Source: Paroedura picta (taxonomy: Eukaryota; Chordata; Lepidosauria; Squamata; Gekkonidae). Taken from it: a DNA stretch of 64,000 nucleotides. A program made the position numbers and the translations under genes. Where the stretch lies: positions 22,492,501 to 22,556,500 of the forward strand of contig NC_135380.1 in assembly GCF_049243985.1 (NCBI RefSeq). Direction: 5' to 3'. Positions 21,731-32,935 of the stretch are shown piece after piece (positions within the stretch are counted from its first letter, which is position 1; each line of letters starts with the position of its first letter). The notes under the pieces are model-generated. The model had not been told where the DNA came from. It saw only the letters and a program-made list of their open reading frames with translations, and made no database searches.

Positions 21731-24190
21731 AGTAAGAGATGCGTTTATAGCCAAGAAATGGATGCATTATAATCTGTCTTTTTTTTATAACTATTTTATG
21801 AGATATAAATATAGCGATTTTTATGTAATTAAGAAGAACAAAAAGATCTGTAGTGTTTCTGATTAGGCTGTACTAAAGGACCACAAAACCATGGGCAAGC
21901 TTTGGAGTTCTGCAAAACTCTGAAGTGTAAGGAAGGAAGGATGGACTGTTCCATAGCATTGAGAGGTGGGGGGAATCTGCTAGTACCTTTAAATGGAAAA
22001 CGGGCTGTGCAAAGGCTGAGTGCATGCATTCTATTAACTGTGGATCCCTTGGCATTAGATGATGCCAATTTAGTGCAAAGCAGCTTAGTCTCCCCTCCGA
22101 AACTACTACTTGGAGAAGTCCCTGGGATTACAGATGCTGGTCATCTTTACCTGCTGGTGACAGGTGTGGGGGATGGGCCGCTGCCATTGACTATTTTCAA
22201 CCAGTTGCTCTCCAGGTGGACTAAAGTTGGCACACAGGGAGTTGTGTGGTCTCTCCCATGGGGAAAATCCAGGTTCAGTGGTAAATAGCAGGCCTCAGAA
22301 GGCCTCAAGCACTTCCAAGCAGCTAGCTAGAGCTGCACAAGGCCATACTCTGTCTGAAACTTCAAAGATAACATAAAAATGATTTTACAGGTAATGCAAG
22401 CCTGGTGGGTGTGCATAGCTCAACTCTGCAACCTTGGCCTAACACACCACGCCCAGAGGAACCAGAGCCTAGGACGAAGGGAACAGCAAAGTTTCCTCAT
22501 GACCACGTTCTTCACCAGTATCCTGCTCGTATATTTGTAAATAAACCAAATATTCCCCAAATGGCCGAAGTCCCCAGTGCTCTATCTCCCAAAGGCACAA
22601 ACCTGGACAGCTGTTAACTCTGGATCTGCTCACTGTTTGGAAAAGCAGGTGCATGTAACTATTCTCAGTTAGATGGCCTACTGGTCTAAATATAAGAAAT
22701 CTTGGTGATTTTTGCTCAGAGCGCACTTCAAGCCTGCAACAGGTCCAGGGCTCAGGTTCCAGCTAAGGATCCCAGGTAGCAGCTACTGAAAAGGGGCCTT
22801 CTCTGCTTATTGAAAGCTTCCCATTCTTTTAGTGCCTTGCTTCTATGTACAGAGTGGTGGTTCCCTTTGAACGCAAGAACCTGCTGTGCCCATGTAGGGG
22901 CTCCTAAGGCCTTCTCTTTGTATTTAAAAAGGGGTTGGGGTGAACCTGACAGTTCGCTTCTTGCTCTTTTGTGATCTTGTGGTCCTTTGTTTCTCGGACA
23001 GGCCAACACCTGCATCTTTGTCCATCTTGGGTATGGATTGTGGGTGTGCCTGTGAATGAATCGCTTTTTGCTTTGCTGTTCCTGCCTCTGAACTTACCAG
23101 TTGACACGTGCAGCCTCTGACCGGCGGCAGGGTGTGTGAGTCACTGTCTGGCCATGACCCTGATTAGAGAGGCAGCAGGCAAATTGCAAGCGGCTGTTTT
23201 TAGAGGCATTGTCTCCTGGATCCAGCACAGGGAGGCTTCCGTGGAGGATTAGGAGCCAAGAGGCTAATTCTCATCAGCCAGGGAATTGTTGATGATGATG
23301 CCTGAAGGACAGGAAGACCGCTTTCACAGGGAAACAGGGACTTTCATTTTTTTTTCATCTGTCCTTTTCCCACACTTTGGCAATATTGGTTAGGGTTTAA
23401 TTTTTTTAATTAGATATGCGTGCCCTGCTTTTCTCCACAATGAGGACCCAAAACTGCCCATGACTTTGTTTTCTCTTCACAACAGCCCTGTATGGTAGGA
23501 TAGCCTGATGACTGGTTGAGGGATAAAATGGGAATTTGGTTCTCTGAGATCCTAGTTCAGTATTATAACCATTACTCTACCCCATGCTATCTTCTGAGCA
23601 CAGTTAGCAAAGAGGATTGCTAATTTTTTTTCTCTTTTTTCGTAAGAGCCAAAAATTCAACTTCCATGGCCCTGCACTAAAAGTCAGTGGGAAAAAGCTT
23701 TGCCAGCTAGATTTCTTATTTGCACTTCTGTTTGAGGGTGGCACCATTCATTACAGTGTTGCTCTATTTTCCAGCAAATCACAGGGAATTGGGTTTTGTA
23801 TTGCTAGATCTGGAATGCCTCATTAAATTGTGGGCAAAAAGCCACAGGACTTGTATGCTTTAAGTACTTCGAAATTGCTCTCCCAACAGCCCTGCAAGGC
23901 AGGCTACTGGTATTCTTATTTTGCATGTAGTGCAACTGAGGCTGGGAGCAAGAATCTGGTGTAGCTAAGGATTGGTAGCAGAGTGCCCACATCTCCTATG
24001 GTCAGATTTGCAAGAGGGCAGGTGGCTTAATTTGTACGCAGAGAGGTGTCAGGGCACACACCTTTTCCTGGGGCAATCCGGAGGCAGAAAGCTTTCCCCT
24101 TCTCCACTTAGGAACAGCTGCATGAAGTCGCGCAACTTTGACTGGGAGTGCCCTCTGCACATGCTCGAGGTGTGTCCTAAATTCCGGGAA
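21731..24190. other. Intergenic, GINS4 to PPP1R3C-like gene
   Basis: No gene is recognised. A CR1-like scrap ('aactattctcagttagatgg', 'ctggtctaaata') lies at about 22590-22720. A minus-strand SINE occupies 23408-23600, and a weaker inverted SINE- or MIR-like stretch lies near 23860-23990. Confidence 0.5.
23408..23600 (-). repeat. tRNA-derived SINE, minus strand
   Basis: 'gccctgcttttctccacaat', 'gaggacccaaaactgccca', 'cttcacaacagccctgtatg', then 'ggcctagttc'-type B-box remains and 'ttactctaccccatgct' correspond to the inverted common SINE. Confidence 0.75.
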
Positions 24191-24610
24191 CGAGTCCTAG
24201 CATTAAACCCGGGCCGCTCTCAAACCGCTCCTCCCTAGGCAGGCCGGAGAGACTGACCGCTCGCCCGCCGCAGGAGCCTTTGAGGTCTCCGGTGCACGTG
24301 GCGGGCGTGGCGGGCGAGACGGGCTTGGGGGGGGGGGAGAGTGGAGGTGTCGCGGGCGTTGATTGGCCGCATGCGTGGGTGTGGCCAGGTGGGTGCCGCG
24401 CGCTCTGGCCGGCGATTCATTCATTGGCGACTGCAGAGGACGCCGAGGATCTGGGCGGCCGGCGCGATGAGCTGCGGCGAGTGAGTCCTTGGGGGGGCTC
24501 GGGGCCGTTTTAGGGTGTCCGGCTGCTGCCCCCTTCTCTCTCCCGAACTCCGCTAGCTTTAAGCACAGCGCCCGCCTGCTCTTCCTCGCCTAGCCGGACC
24601 CCTGTGCTAT
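24190..24610 (+). promoter_or_regulatory. CpG-island promoter of the PPP1R3C-like gene
   Basis: This is a CpG-rich block surrounding the short first coding exon. Two inverted CCAAT boxes (ATTGG at 24362-24366 and 24423-24427) lie 61 nt apart, about 100 and 40 nt before the ATG. No TATA box is seen. Confidence 0.7.
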
Positions 24611-27223
24611 TACGCAATTGAGTGGCAGGCGGAAATTCAACCGGATAAGTTTCTCTTGGCCTGCAAGAGGGGAGGGGCGACTTTTCCCTGCTGAGTTTTT
24701 ACATGCTGTGCAAATGTTAAAGATGGGGGGGGGGGTTAGCATCCTGTGCAACTGCAGATAGGGCGCGGGTAGGTGAGAGAATTTTACCCGGTGCTGCTTC
24801 TGTCCTAGAAGTGCTGCAGGGATGCAAGAAGCCGGACCTACTGAAGATCCTTCTGTATCTCTAGGCTAGGCAGGGTGGAGGAGCCTGCTTTGTGACATGT
24901 TGGGCCACCTCCGTGAAAACCCCCTAGGAGATGTCCAGTAGCACCTTTAAGACCAACAAAGATTTATTCAACGTGTGCGCTTTCGAGTGCAGTCAGACTA
25001 AGACTCTTAGTCTGAGCAAGAGTGCTTGCACTCGAAAGCTCATGCCTTGAATAAATCTTTGTTGGTCTTAAAGGTGCTACTGGACTCTGATTTTATTGTG
25101 CTACTTCAGACCGACACGACTACTCATTTGAATCTACCCCTAGGAGTAAATTGGGTTAAGCCAGTAATGGCTGGGTCATGGAAGATCGTAGGGCCCCCCT
25201 GGAAAATGCTGCTACCTTATCTGCATATCATCGCTGATCTGGTGGCTATGGGCAAATGTGAGCCTTCTGCCGCACCGTGATGCAGTCCTTCCGTCCTGGG
25301 AAAGGGATGAGATTTTTTTTTCCATCGCCAAATTTTTCTGCTGTAACGTAAAAGGGGTTTTAATGGGTCGTTGTGTTTTATGTTTTAATGTGGGCTTTTT
25401 AATTTTGTCACCCACCACAAAACGGCTTGCTGTGGGTGGCAGGATAAAAATCTAATAAAAACATTAATAGCACCTTCAAGTGTCTTGGGGGTTAGCACAT
25501 TGGTGCATCTCCCATTCTTTTCCATGGGGCTCAAGCAGGCTGGCTGTCCCCTCGGACGGAACTGGCCCTTGGATTTTCCCCTTCTAGGATCAATGTCTGT
25601 TAGGCTGACCTTTTGCTTGCGCTCCGTTTCAATAAGTGGGTAGAAGCCCACCACTTAAACAGGCCTAGCTGTGCAAATTGCGCTCAGCAGGTTGTCTTTG
25701 CAAGGCTGCCAACAATTTAAGGAACGTTTACTTAATCGAATTACCTGCCTTTTCACTGAGGAATCAATTAGTCAGATCTGTTATTCCAACATCGGTATAG
25801 GTGCTTTTTGTCAAGTACTAATTAAACGATAAATGTGCAACTTAATAAATGGATGCTATTACTCGTCAAAAGAGCAACCTTTTTAAACAATGAAATGAAT
25901 GGTTGCCTTTAATCTCTCATCTGTCATTTCCTATTACAGTAAAGCATCAGTACCCAAGTAGCTTCCAGTGAAGCAATGAGCAATACCCTTAACCTGTCGA
26001 CTCGCTTGCTTAGTCGTACATTTCGGCCAGGGCGGGGTTCATCGGTAGAGCATCTGCTTTGGATGCAGGCAGTCCCGGGTTCAGTGCCCAGCCTCTCCAG
26101 ATAAAAGGATGCACACAGGCACCCTTGAAGATCACTTAAACTGTAGTTTGGACGTGCTTCTTTGCCTCTGTGCTGTTTTGTCTCTGGTGCATGTATGGGA
26201 AAGCCTCTGCATACATCAGCCTTCCAGCCTGGGAGTAGAGATTTGCATGATCTGATTAGTGCTGTAAGTTGGGCGCATGTGAAGCCGCCCTCGGTTTGGC
26301 CACTAACCGCCTTGCTCACTTTCAGCCTTTTCCAGGTGTTCAGCACACGGGCCATCGTGCCCCGAGCCACGCCAGGAGACCGGGCCAACCGGCTTTGCCT
26401 GAGCCGCCCTCCCATCCGCAAGCTGCTGGACTCCTACGAGGAGCTGCGAGGGGGCCTGGGGCACCAGCCCTTGAGATCTTGCCTGTGCGCTGAGGCCGAG
26501 AGGCAGGAGGGAGCCAAAGGCTGCCGGAGCAAGAAGAAGAAGAAGGTCGTCTTTGCCGACATGAAGGGCTTCTCTCTCACAGCCGTCCGGATCTTCTCCA
26601 AGATCGAGGAAGACCTGTGCGATTTGCACCATGCCCTGTCTCATCTGACCAGCTTCCGGAACAAGTGTCGGGGCCCTTGGTTTGAGACGAGAAAGTACGT
26701 GCTGGACTTCCCCCAACCCTCGGCCGACTATTCGGCTTTTCGCAGCCGCCTCCAGTGCAATTTGGTTGCTTTGGAGAGCTGCCTGATCCAAGAGAAGTCT
26801 CTTTCGGGGACTGTCAAAGTCAGAAATATTAGTTACGAGAAGACCGTGCACATCCGGATCACCTTTGACTCCTGGAAGAGTTTCCAGGACATCTGTTGTC
26901 GGTATATGCACAATACATACAGATATACAGAGATGGATACCTTTTCCTTCGAGGTGGCTTTGCCCCAAAGTCCGGTTCCTTGTGGGTCTGTAGAGTTCTG
27001 TATCTCCTTCCAATGTGGCCCAGAGGTCTACTGGGACAACAACCAAGGGAAGAACTACAGAATACGCCAGGTGGTAGCTTCTTCCCCTCCAGGTGCCCTT
27101 TCACGGCTGGCAAAGAGTGCTATTGGAGCCGGGGAGCCACTGGGGACCTCTCGGGCTGCAGCCTTGGTCCTCTCTCGCTTGCAGACCTGGCGACGGTCGG
27201 AGAACCGGGACCCTTACTGGTAG
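24467..27223 (+). CDS. PPP1R3C-like glycogen-targeting subunit of PP1
   Basis: Two coding exons, 24467-24480 (ATG AGC TGC GGC GA|gtgagt) and 26326-27223 (ttcag| start, stop 27221-27223), give 303 aa; human PPP1R3C is 317. The start MSCGDLFQVFSTRAIVPRATPGDRANRLCLS aligns with PPP1R3C (MSCTRMIQVLDPRPL...), and the tiny first exon supports a PPP1R3C-type gene. The PP1-binding RVxF motif is KVVF (residues 78-81, in KKVVFADMKGFSLTAVRIFS). A CBM21 glycogen-binding domain covers about 135-250, with GTVKVRN (166-172), ITFDSWK and WDNNQGKNY (241-249), the known glycogen-synthase contact motif. Such proteins tether PP1 to glycogen and favour glycogen synthesis in the cytosol. No residue central to these motifs is missing. 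The second acceptor at 26335 would break the frame. It may be a PPP1R3C paralogue rather than PPP1R3C itself, which lies elsewhere in human (chromosome 10). No clear poly(A) signal follows closely. Confidence 0.93.
24933..25085. repeat. Fold-back dimer of a reptilian repeat
   Basis: Two copies of the 'gtccagtagcacctttaaga...ccaacaaagatttattcaa' repeat lie head to head. Arms are about 70-75 nt and mostly complementary, with mismatches near the centre ('cgtgtgcgc' against 'ggcatgagc'). It lies in intron 1 of the PPP1R3C-like gene. A trailing 'cttcagaccgacacgactac' belongs to the same family. Confidence 0.8.
25325..25475 (+). repeat. LINE 3' tail (L2-like)
   Basis: A T-rich stretch is followed by 'tgctgtgggtggcaggataa' and 'aaatctaataaaaaca', the standard LINE tail form. 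It lies in intron 1 of the PPP1R3C-like gene. Confidence 0.55.
26030..26135 (+). repeat. tRNA-derived SINE fragment
   Basis: A box 'ggttcatcggtagagc', then 'tttggatgcaggcagtccc', B box 'gggttcagtgccc' and 'gcctctccagataaaagg'. It is close to the acceptor of the PPP1R3C-like second exon. Confidence 0.8.
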
Positions 27224-29855
27224 GAAGGTTTCAGATGGTGCTCTCTCTGTGCAGCTCCTGAACTATCCTACTGGGGGCCAGCTGGTGGCTCTGGTGAGGA
27301 CTGTTCTGTGGCTCATGCCACGTGCCAAGTTAATAGTTTGGCAGCTGACTGCACTGTGATCTTCGGTTTGCAACAGAGTCTTGAAGAAGCCTTCAAATCT
27401 GGAACTTGCTGTAGCAGAGTGGCTGCCTAGACTCGCGGCCCAAAACCAAGAAATTCACCGCCAGGCAATGTGGAGGCCTAGGAGAATGATTGAAGACCTT
27501 TGTCCGTCTGCTGTGCCACCATATACATGGGGCTGAAGGTTACACAAGGAGAGGCTTGGCAGAACTTGGTTTTTATTGGTGCGTGCTGTCAAAACTCCCA
27601 AGAGCTATAGCGACAGGCAGAGCTGTGATCTGGAAGGACCAGGGGTTAACGTTTGCTTTTGCCATTCACTCTTTAAGTTGCCCATAACATTCTCCGTCTT
27701 AGCCTCGGTCCTCTATCTGCAGAATAGGGACAGTAAGAACAATGATGTGACCTACCTTACAGGGCTGTTGTAAAACTGAGCAAGAAAAGGCATGGGAAGA
27801 GGTTTGCAGGCATGTAAGGTTGCAGTCATGGACATTTCTACTAGAAAACGGGCAAACGGAAGACCAGTGGCATCTTAAAGACTATCAAACTTCATTTCGG
27901 CTCAAGCTTTTGTGAGTCAAAGCTCACTTCATCAGATCTATGGACGGTACATCTATCTACAGTTCTGAGTGGTGCTCAGCCAGCTCTGAATGGCCTGGGT
28001 TCTTTTGTACTGGTTCTTGTTTCTTAATTGTCCCCACCTTCCTATTGCTTGTAATTTTAAGATGCGTCTCCTATGGATGTGCACTTCATGCATTTAACAA
28101 GAGGCACTCTGACTCACAAGCGTGTAGTGCTGAAATCAAGTTGGTTGGTCTTTAAGGTACTTTTGCTGTGGTGGTCTAACTTGGCTCCCTCCCTGCAATT
28201 ACTTGAGAATAGGTACCTTTGAACTCGGCAGGTCTCCCTCCTGAGTAAATGTGCACAGGAGCAAGCAGCAAGGCCTGTTTGGCGCAACCCTACCCACTTA
28301 TCCTTGAGTTAAGGCTCAGTTTGCACGCGAGTCTGGAGAGCAAGACGGACCTGTATACCATTGCTTGTGGTTGGTAAGGGCAACAGGGAGGTGCTACACA
28401 TGCAAAGCTACTTCATAATGTAATGTTAGCAGTTCAGTGCAACTCAGCCTGGGCTGTGGGATCTGGGCTGAGAACTCCCAGAGTGGGCAATGGATTGCAT
28501 TAATATAACACAACTAAGCATTTGCGAACCTGGAGCTCACTGGATGGGGTGATGGCGGACCAGTGTTCACAACAGGGCGGCTGGTGGGCCAAAGTGTACA
28601 GCAGAGTCACTGCCAGCGCTTTGCCCACGCACTCCTTGCCTCAGCTGCATTTCTGCCATCAGGCCAGAACTTGGGAGGAGCAGAGTGAAAAGGGCAGGCA
28701 CTGGGAGACTGTCGCACAATCTGGCCTACTGTCTTGGCAGGATGTGCTGCCAACATCTGTGTTCTAGGATGCATAGTGGCAGTGACAACACACTTAGGGT
28801 GCCCCTGACTTGGAGCCAGGCCTAGGCATTTCAGACCTGACTGGGGCCAGAAACCCTCCCTGCAGTTCAACTGATGCCCAGAACATCCGGCAGATGCTGA
28901 CTTTGGCCCAGCTGCCGCTTTCCATGGGAGACAACAGACTGGCAGGCCTCGTGAGTTCAAGCTCCTGATGGTAATACTGGTGGACCAGCACCTGGAAGGT
29001 GACATCTCTTTGCTGGTGGCCTCCCTCTTGGCCGTCAGCAGAGCACCCTTGTTCGCCTATGAGAATTATTCCCTCACCTTGATTCTGACATGATGCTGGT
29101 TAATCCTATGTAAATTACTCTGAGGGGTGCAAGGCTGGCCAATGAATGTGGGGCTCTAAATATACCAACTCAAAATATCATCTCAGACAAGAAAAGGCAA
29201 AAAAGTGACTGTGGCAGCAGGAACAAACGTTTTATTTGACTCGATAATCCCTTGTGCTTTGCCTGTGCCTTTTCAGGGGGTTCTGTAAACCTATATAATT
29301 GTAGACCGGCCTCAAGGACAATAAACACAGAGATTATTAATACACAAACATGGAAGCACAAATTCTGGAAAGAAAGAACTGAGATTATGAGAAAAACAGT
29401 TAATTGTATCTAGTACACATTGCATGAACCATTGTCTATGTATTCTCGCGTCCATTGTAAGACCTATAGGATGCATTTTATTGGAATCATAGTTATTTAA
29501 AAGAGATGTGCATAAATTAAAAAGCAATATGCATTTAGCTAACTTGAATAGCGACACTGCCAGAAAGTTCCCACAGCAGCTAAGCTCCAAGTAAAGCATA
29601 CAATCAGAACAAAGTTTTTATCTCCTGTAAACAGTAATAACCTCAAATGTTCATTTAACCCATGAGGGACCAGAGCTTTCCAGTCTCAATCTCTTTTCAG
29701 TGATACTTTGTCAATAAGGTGATCTGCTCCATATAGCCCCAAATGTCAAGTCTGCAGACAGTGGTTGTGTATAAGAAATGTTGGACTAAAGGACCACCTA
29801 TGGGCAAAAAAATTAGGGGTCATCATGTCTAATTAAATATTTCCCCCACTGCATC
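27224..29855. other. 3' flank of the PPP1R3C-like gene and intergenic DNA
   Basis: Recognised content is a MIR/SINE-like scrap at about 27700-27790 ('cctaccttacagggctgttg') and a decayed interspersed repeat at 27850-27950 ('gaccagtggcatcttaaaga', 'ttttgtgagtcaaagctcac'). AT-rich sequence from 29160 to 29830 is unassigned. No gene is recognised, and small open frames lack family resemblance. Confidence 0.5.
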
Positions 29856-29859
29856 AATT

Positions 29860-30023
<164 letters not shown>

Positions 30024-30829
30024 TGCCTTTTCTTGTCCTGCTGAATACAAGGGGCAAAAGATGGGAGAGCCCTGTGCTGGAGATGACAGCGGGCTATTGA
30101 ACACCCGTATCTGTGATGGGATGGACTGGGACATCAAAGCAGCCCAGCAGCAGGTTCAGTGGTGTCCCCAGCAGTTGTGGCAGCACCACGGGGACACGCT
30201 TCAGTTACATCACTTCTTACCCACCAGAGCCGTAGTCCAATGGGAATTTTCCTAATAAATGAATGGGCCAATCCACCCCAGGCATGTAGCAATGTCCTGC
30301 TGATTCCCTTCTTCAAGTGCTCAATGCTCAAGTAATGAGCATTCATGTGTCGGCCAGTCTTCATGAGTCAGATGATCCATTGGATTATGGAGGACTGAGC
30401 TGGTTCTTAGACTCTACAGACAAGAATGAATATCATTGTTCCCCTCTGTGCATCTGAACACAGCAGGAGTCAGCTACTGTATCCCCGTAGAGTGTTGGGC
30501 ATGTTCTCAGGATTTAGATAGTAGCAATCGATTTAAACAGGATAATGAACATCTTCTTATCTTATTAATTATCTTACCCACAGATTCACTCCTGTCTTGC
30601 CCACAGCCTTATTGGCAAAAAGTTCCAGTGGCAGCTTTAGTGGTGTAATGAAAGAAGCCACTGAGAGCTGATTTCTGGATGCTATCAAAAAAGGTCCTGT
30701 AGGCCACGTGGGGTCACATTTTTGAATGCTCTCAGATGTCAAACAATTCCTGCATGTAGAAAGTTAGCACAGCAGGAAATGGGTTGGGCTAGATCCTGAT
30801 GTGTAGAGAAAAGCAGCATATAAGAACCA

Positions 30830-30902
30830 ACTCTCTTCTTTTCTTCTCCTTCTCCTTCTCCTCCTCCTTCTTCTTCGTCTTCTCCTTCTCCTCCTTCTTC
30901 AA
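30830..30902. repeat. Imperfect CTT/CTC pyrimidine tract
   Basis: About 70 nt of almost uninterrupted C/T (one G) follows 'agcatataagaaccaactct', a common SINE/LINE tail context in lizards. Confidence 0.85.
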
Positions 30903-30904
30903 GT

Positions 30905-30990
30905 TTCCATGGGGGAGTGGGGATTTGAATTTGGGTTTCCGAGATCCCAGTCTGATGCTTGTATTATTATACCCTGCTGGCACTGAGCTA
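30905..30990 (-). repeat. tRNA-derived SINE fragment, minus strand
   Basis: 'atgggggagtggggatttga', 'atttgggtttccgagatccc', 'agtctgatgcttgtattatt' and 'accctgctggc' form the inverted 5' half of the common SINE. Confidence 0.75.
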
Positions 30991-31504
30991 GATCAAAATC
31001 TGGCAAGTCAGGAATGAATCTTTGTAGACTGTGAGAGAATCTTGGCAGAGCTGTGCAGAAGTAGTAGGCTTTTTGTCGGACAACGGGCATCAGTAACCAT
31101 TTTAAACATTTTTTATTTCTGGCACAGGAAAGCAGAATTGTGTCACTGGCAGAGGTTACCACCTTTGCAAAAGGGGGAAGTGGCTTCTCTGCCCTTTGCA
31201 TCCCTGTTCCCTTCTTAGCACCTCCATCTTTAGCTGGTGAATTAATCTGGCCCACGACACCTGGATTTCCTGTGCTTGCGTCATGGAACTTCAATCCTGT
31301 TAGGTGCGGTGTGTGTCCTCTGCCAGCATGATTAGCAGGCGGCGTGACAGGGGAGGCTGAAAACTGAAACTGACCATGCAGCAGTTCTTGAGTGTCCCTT
31401 GAGAAAGAAAGCTGCTCTGCTGCAGAGTATGGCCAGGGATTTTGTCTCTGCAGCAGCAGAACCCAGAGGACAGCATGCATAGTGCTGCTCTCTATGACAG
31501 GTGA
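30991..31504. other. Intergenic, nothing recognised
   Basis: A 193-codon minus-strand open frame (30899-31480) spans this stretch but runs into the SINE. It shows no known domain, so it is not called a gene. Confidence 0.4.
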
Positions 31505-31705
31505 GGTCCAGCCGACAGGGAAGAGCTAGGAGCTGGGAGATCCAGGGTCAAATCCCCCCTGCCATACTCTGCCATGAAAACTCGCTGGGTGACCTTGGAC
31601 CAGCCTCACACTCTCAGTATAACCTATCCCACCGGGTTGTTGTGAAGATAAGAAGAGGAGAATGATGTAAGCTGTTTTGGGTATAAATGAAAGAAAAATA
31701 AATTC
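31505..31705 (+). repeat. tRNA-derived SINE
   Basis: 'gggagatccagggtcaaatcc' (B box), 'ctgggtgaccttggaccag', 'ctcacactctcagtataacc', 'gaggagaatgatgtaagctg' and 'ttttgggtataaatgaaaga' complete the standard lizard SINE; its A-box end is poor. Confidence 0.85.
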
Positions 31706-32042
31706 AAATAATCTTTAAATGTGTAACCGTGTATATGCAGATTTGACTTTGAAGGGCTTTTGAGAGTTGCACAGAAGATTCTCTGTGGTGTAGTGGATGG
31801 ATTGCTGTATTGGGAAGCATTATGTGCATCTAAATCATTAAACACCTTAAAAAGAGAGAGGGATGAAAATAAACTGCCTGGGATCCATCATGCCTTCTGC
31901 TCTGGAAGCCCTGTGCTTTAGTTCCAACAAATTATTCAGTATTAAAGGTACTCTGCACAGGCACAGGACTTTCCCTAATTGTCATTTCACATATTCCACA
32001 ATTTAGCCCAGGAACTAAAAACAGATTTTAGGGCTTTATCTT

Positions 32043-32172
32043 GGGTCCATTCTGCACACAATGGTTGATGTACTTTCAATGCACTTTAGAAACAGATTTT
32101 CATGTTCTGCATGTGAAAATCCAACTGCAAAAGCACACTGAAAGTGCATTATCCGATGTGCGGAATCAGCCC
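32043..32172. mobile_element. Palindromic MITE-like element, 130 bp
   Basis: Arms of about 60 nt are imperfectly inverted: gggtccattctgcacac on the left against gggctgattccgcacat on the complement of the right. The centre is a short palindrome around 'catgttctgcatg'. No clear target duplication was found, so the superfamily is undetermined. Confidence 0.6.
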
Positions 32173-32727
32173 TGGTGAGAATAAACCGACTCAGAAAACC
32201 TTTATTGGCATACCAGATAAACCAAGGTCAGCAAGATGAAAAGTAAAGATTAACACTGTCTGCTAACTGGACTGGAAAACCTGTCTCCAACATGCAATTT
32301 AAATGTTTGCTGTGACATGACACAAGGGTGCTGGAAAAAATGTTGGTCTGCAAAAATGCATATTAAATAGGGGAAAACTCTGAACATGCTATTGCAGAGC
32401 TTAATGTGAGATTAAGGGAAGGAATACCTCTGCAAAATGTACAGTGTTTTGTCTCCCCAGCCATGGCCACACTGGAATGTCTAATGGTTAACAGACCCCA
32501 TTGCAGTCTTGTCAACAATTCAACTATTACGTAGGTAAGATAGTTCTTTCATTATTGTATACAATATGGCTCTTTCATTCAGTGTGGGCATCCTGCCACA
32601 GTTATCTCCGAATGGATCTTGTAGGTTTTATGTAGAGCTTCAAGATGGACCTTAGAAAAGCTGCAAACAAATCCCAGAAGAATGGCAGGTACTGCTGGAA
32701 CACAAATATATACAGTCTTGATGAGCC

Positions 32728-32935
32728 AGCATAGTGATTTGCATAGCCGACAAGGGTCTGGGAAACTCAAGTTCAAATCCCTACCCTGCCACATAAGCTT
32801 GCTGGTAACCTACCTCGCAGGGGAGTAATGAGGAGACAATGGAGTGAAAAATGAAGCAATCTGCTTTGGGTTCCTACTGGGGGAAAAGTATAAATGCAGT
32901 AAATACATAATAAATACATGCTACTTATAAAAGCT
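32728..32935 (+). repeat. tRNA-derived SINE
   Basis: 'gccagcatagtgatttgcat', 'aagttcaaatccc' (B box), 'aagcttgctgg', 'caatctgctttgggttccta' and 'agtataaatgcagtaaatac'. It is a diverged full-length-like copy. Confidence 0.8.

Noticed and set aside
26326-26340. Alternative acceptor at 26335 for the PPP1R3C-like exon 2
   Set aside because: Joining it to the 24467-24480 exon shifts the frame. The acceptor at 26325 keeps frame and gives the PPP1R3C-like N-terminus.
26303-27046. 247-codon minus-strand open frame
   Set aside because: It is antisense to the PPP1R3C-like exon, with no family resemblance; a mirror of GC-rich coding sequence.
30899-31480. 193-codon minus-strand open frame
   Set aside because: It runs into a SINE and a pyrimidine-tract border and has no recognisable domain or splice context.
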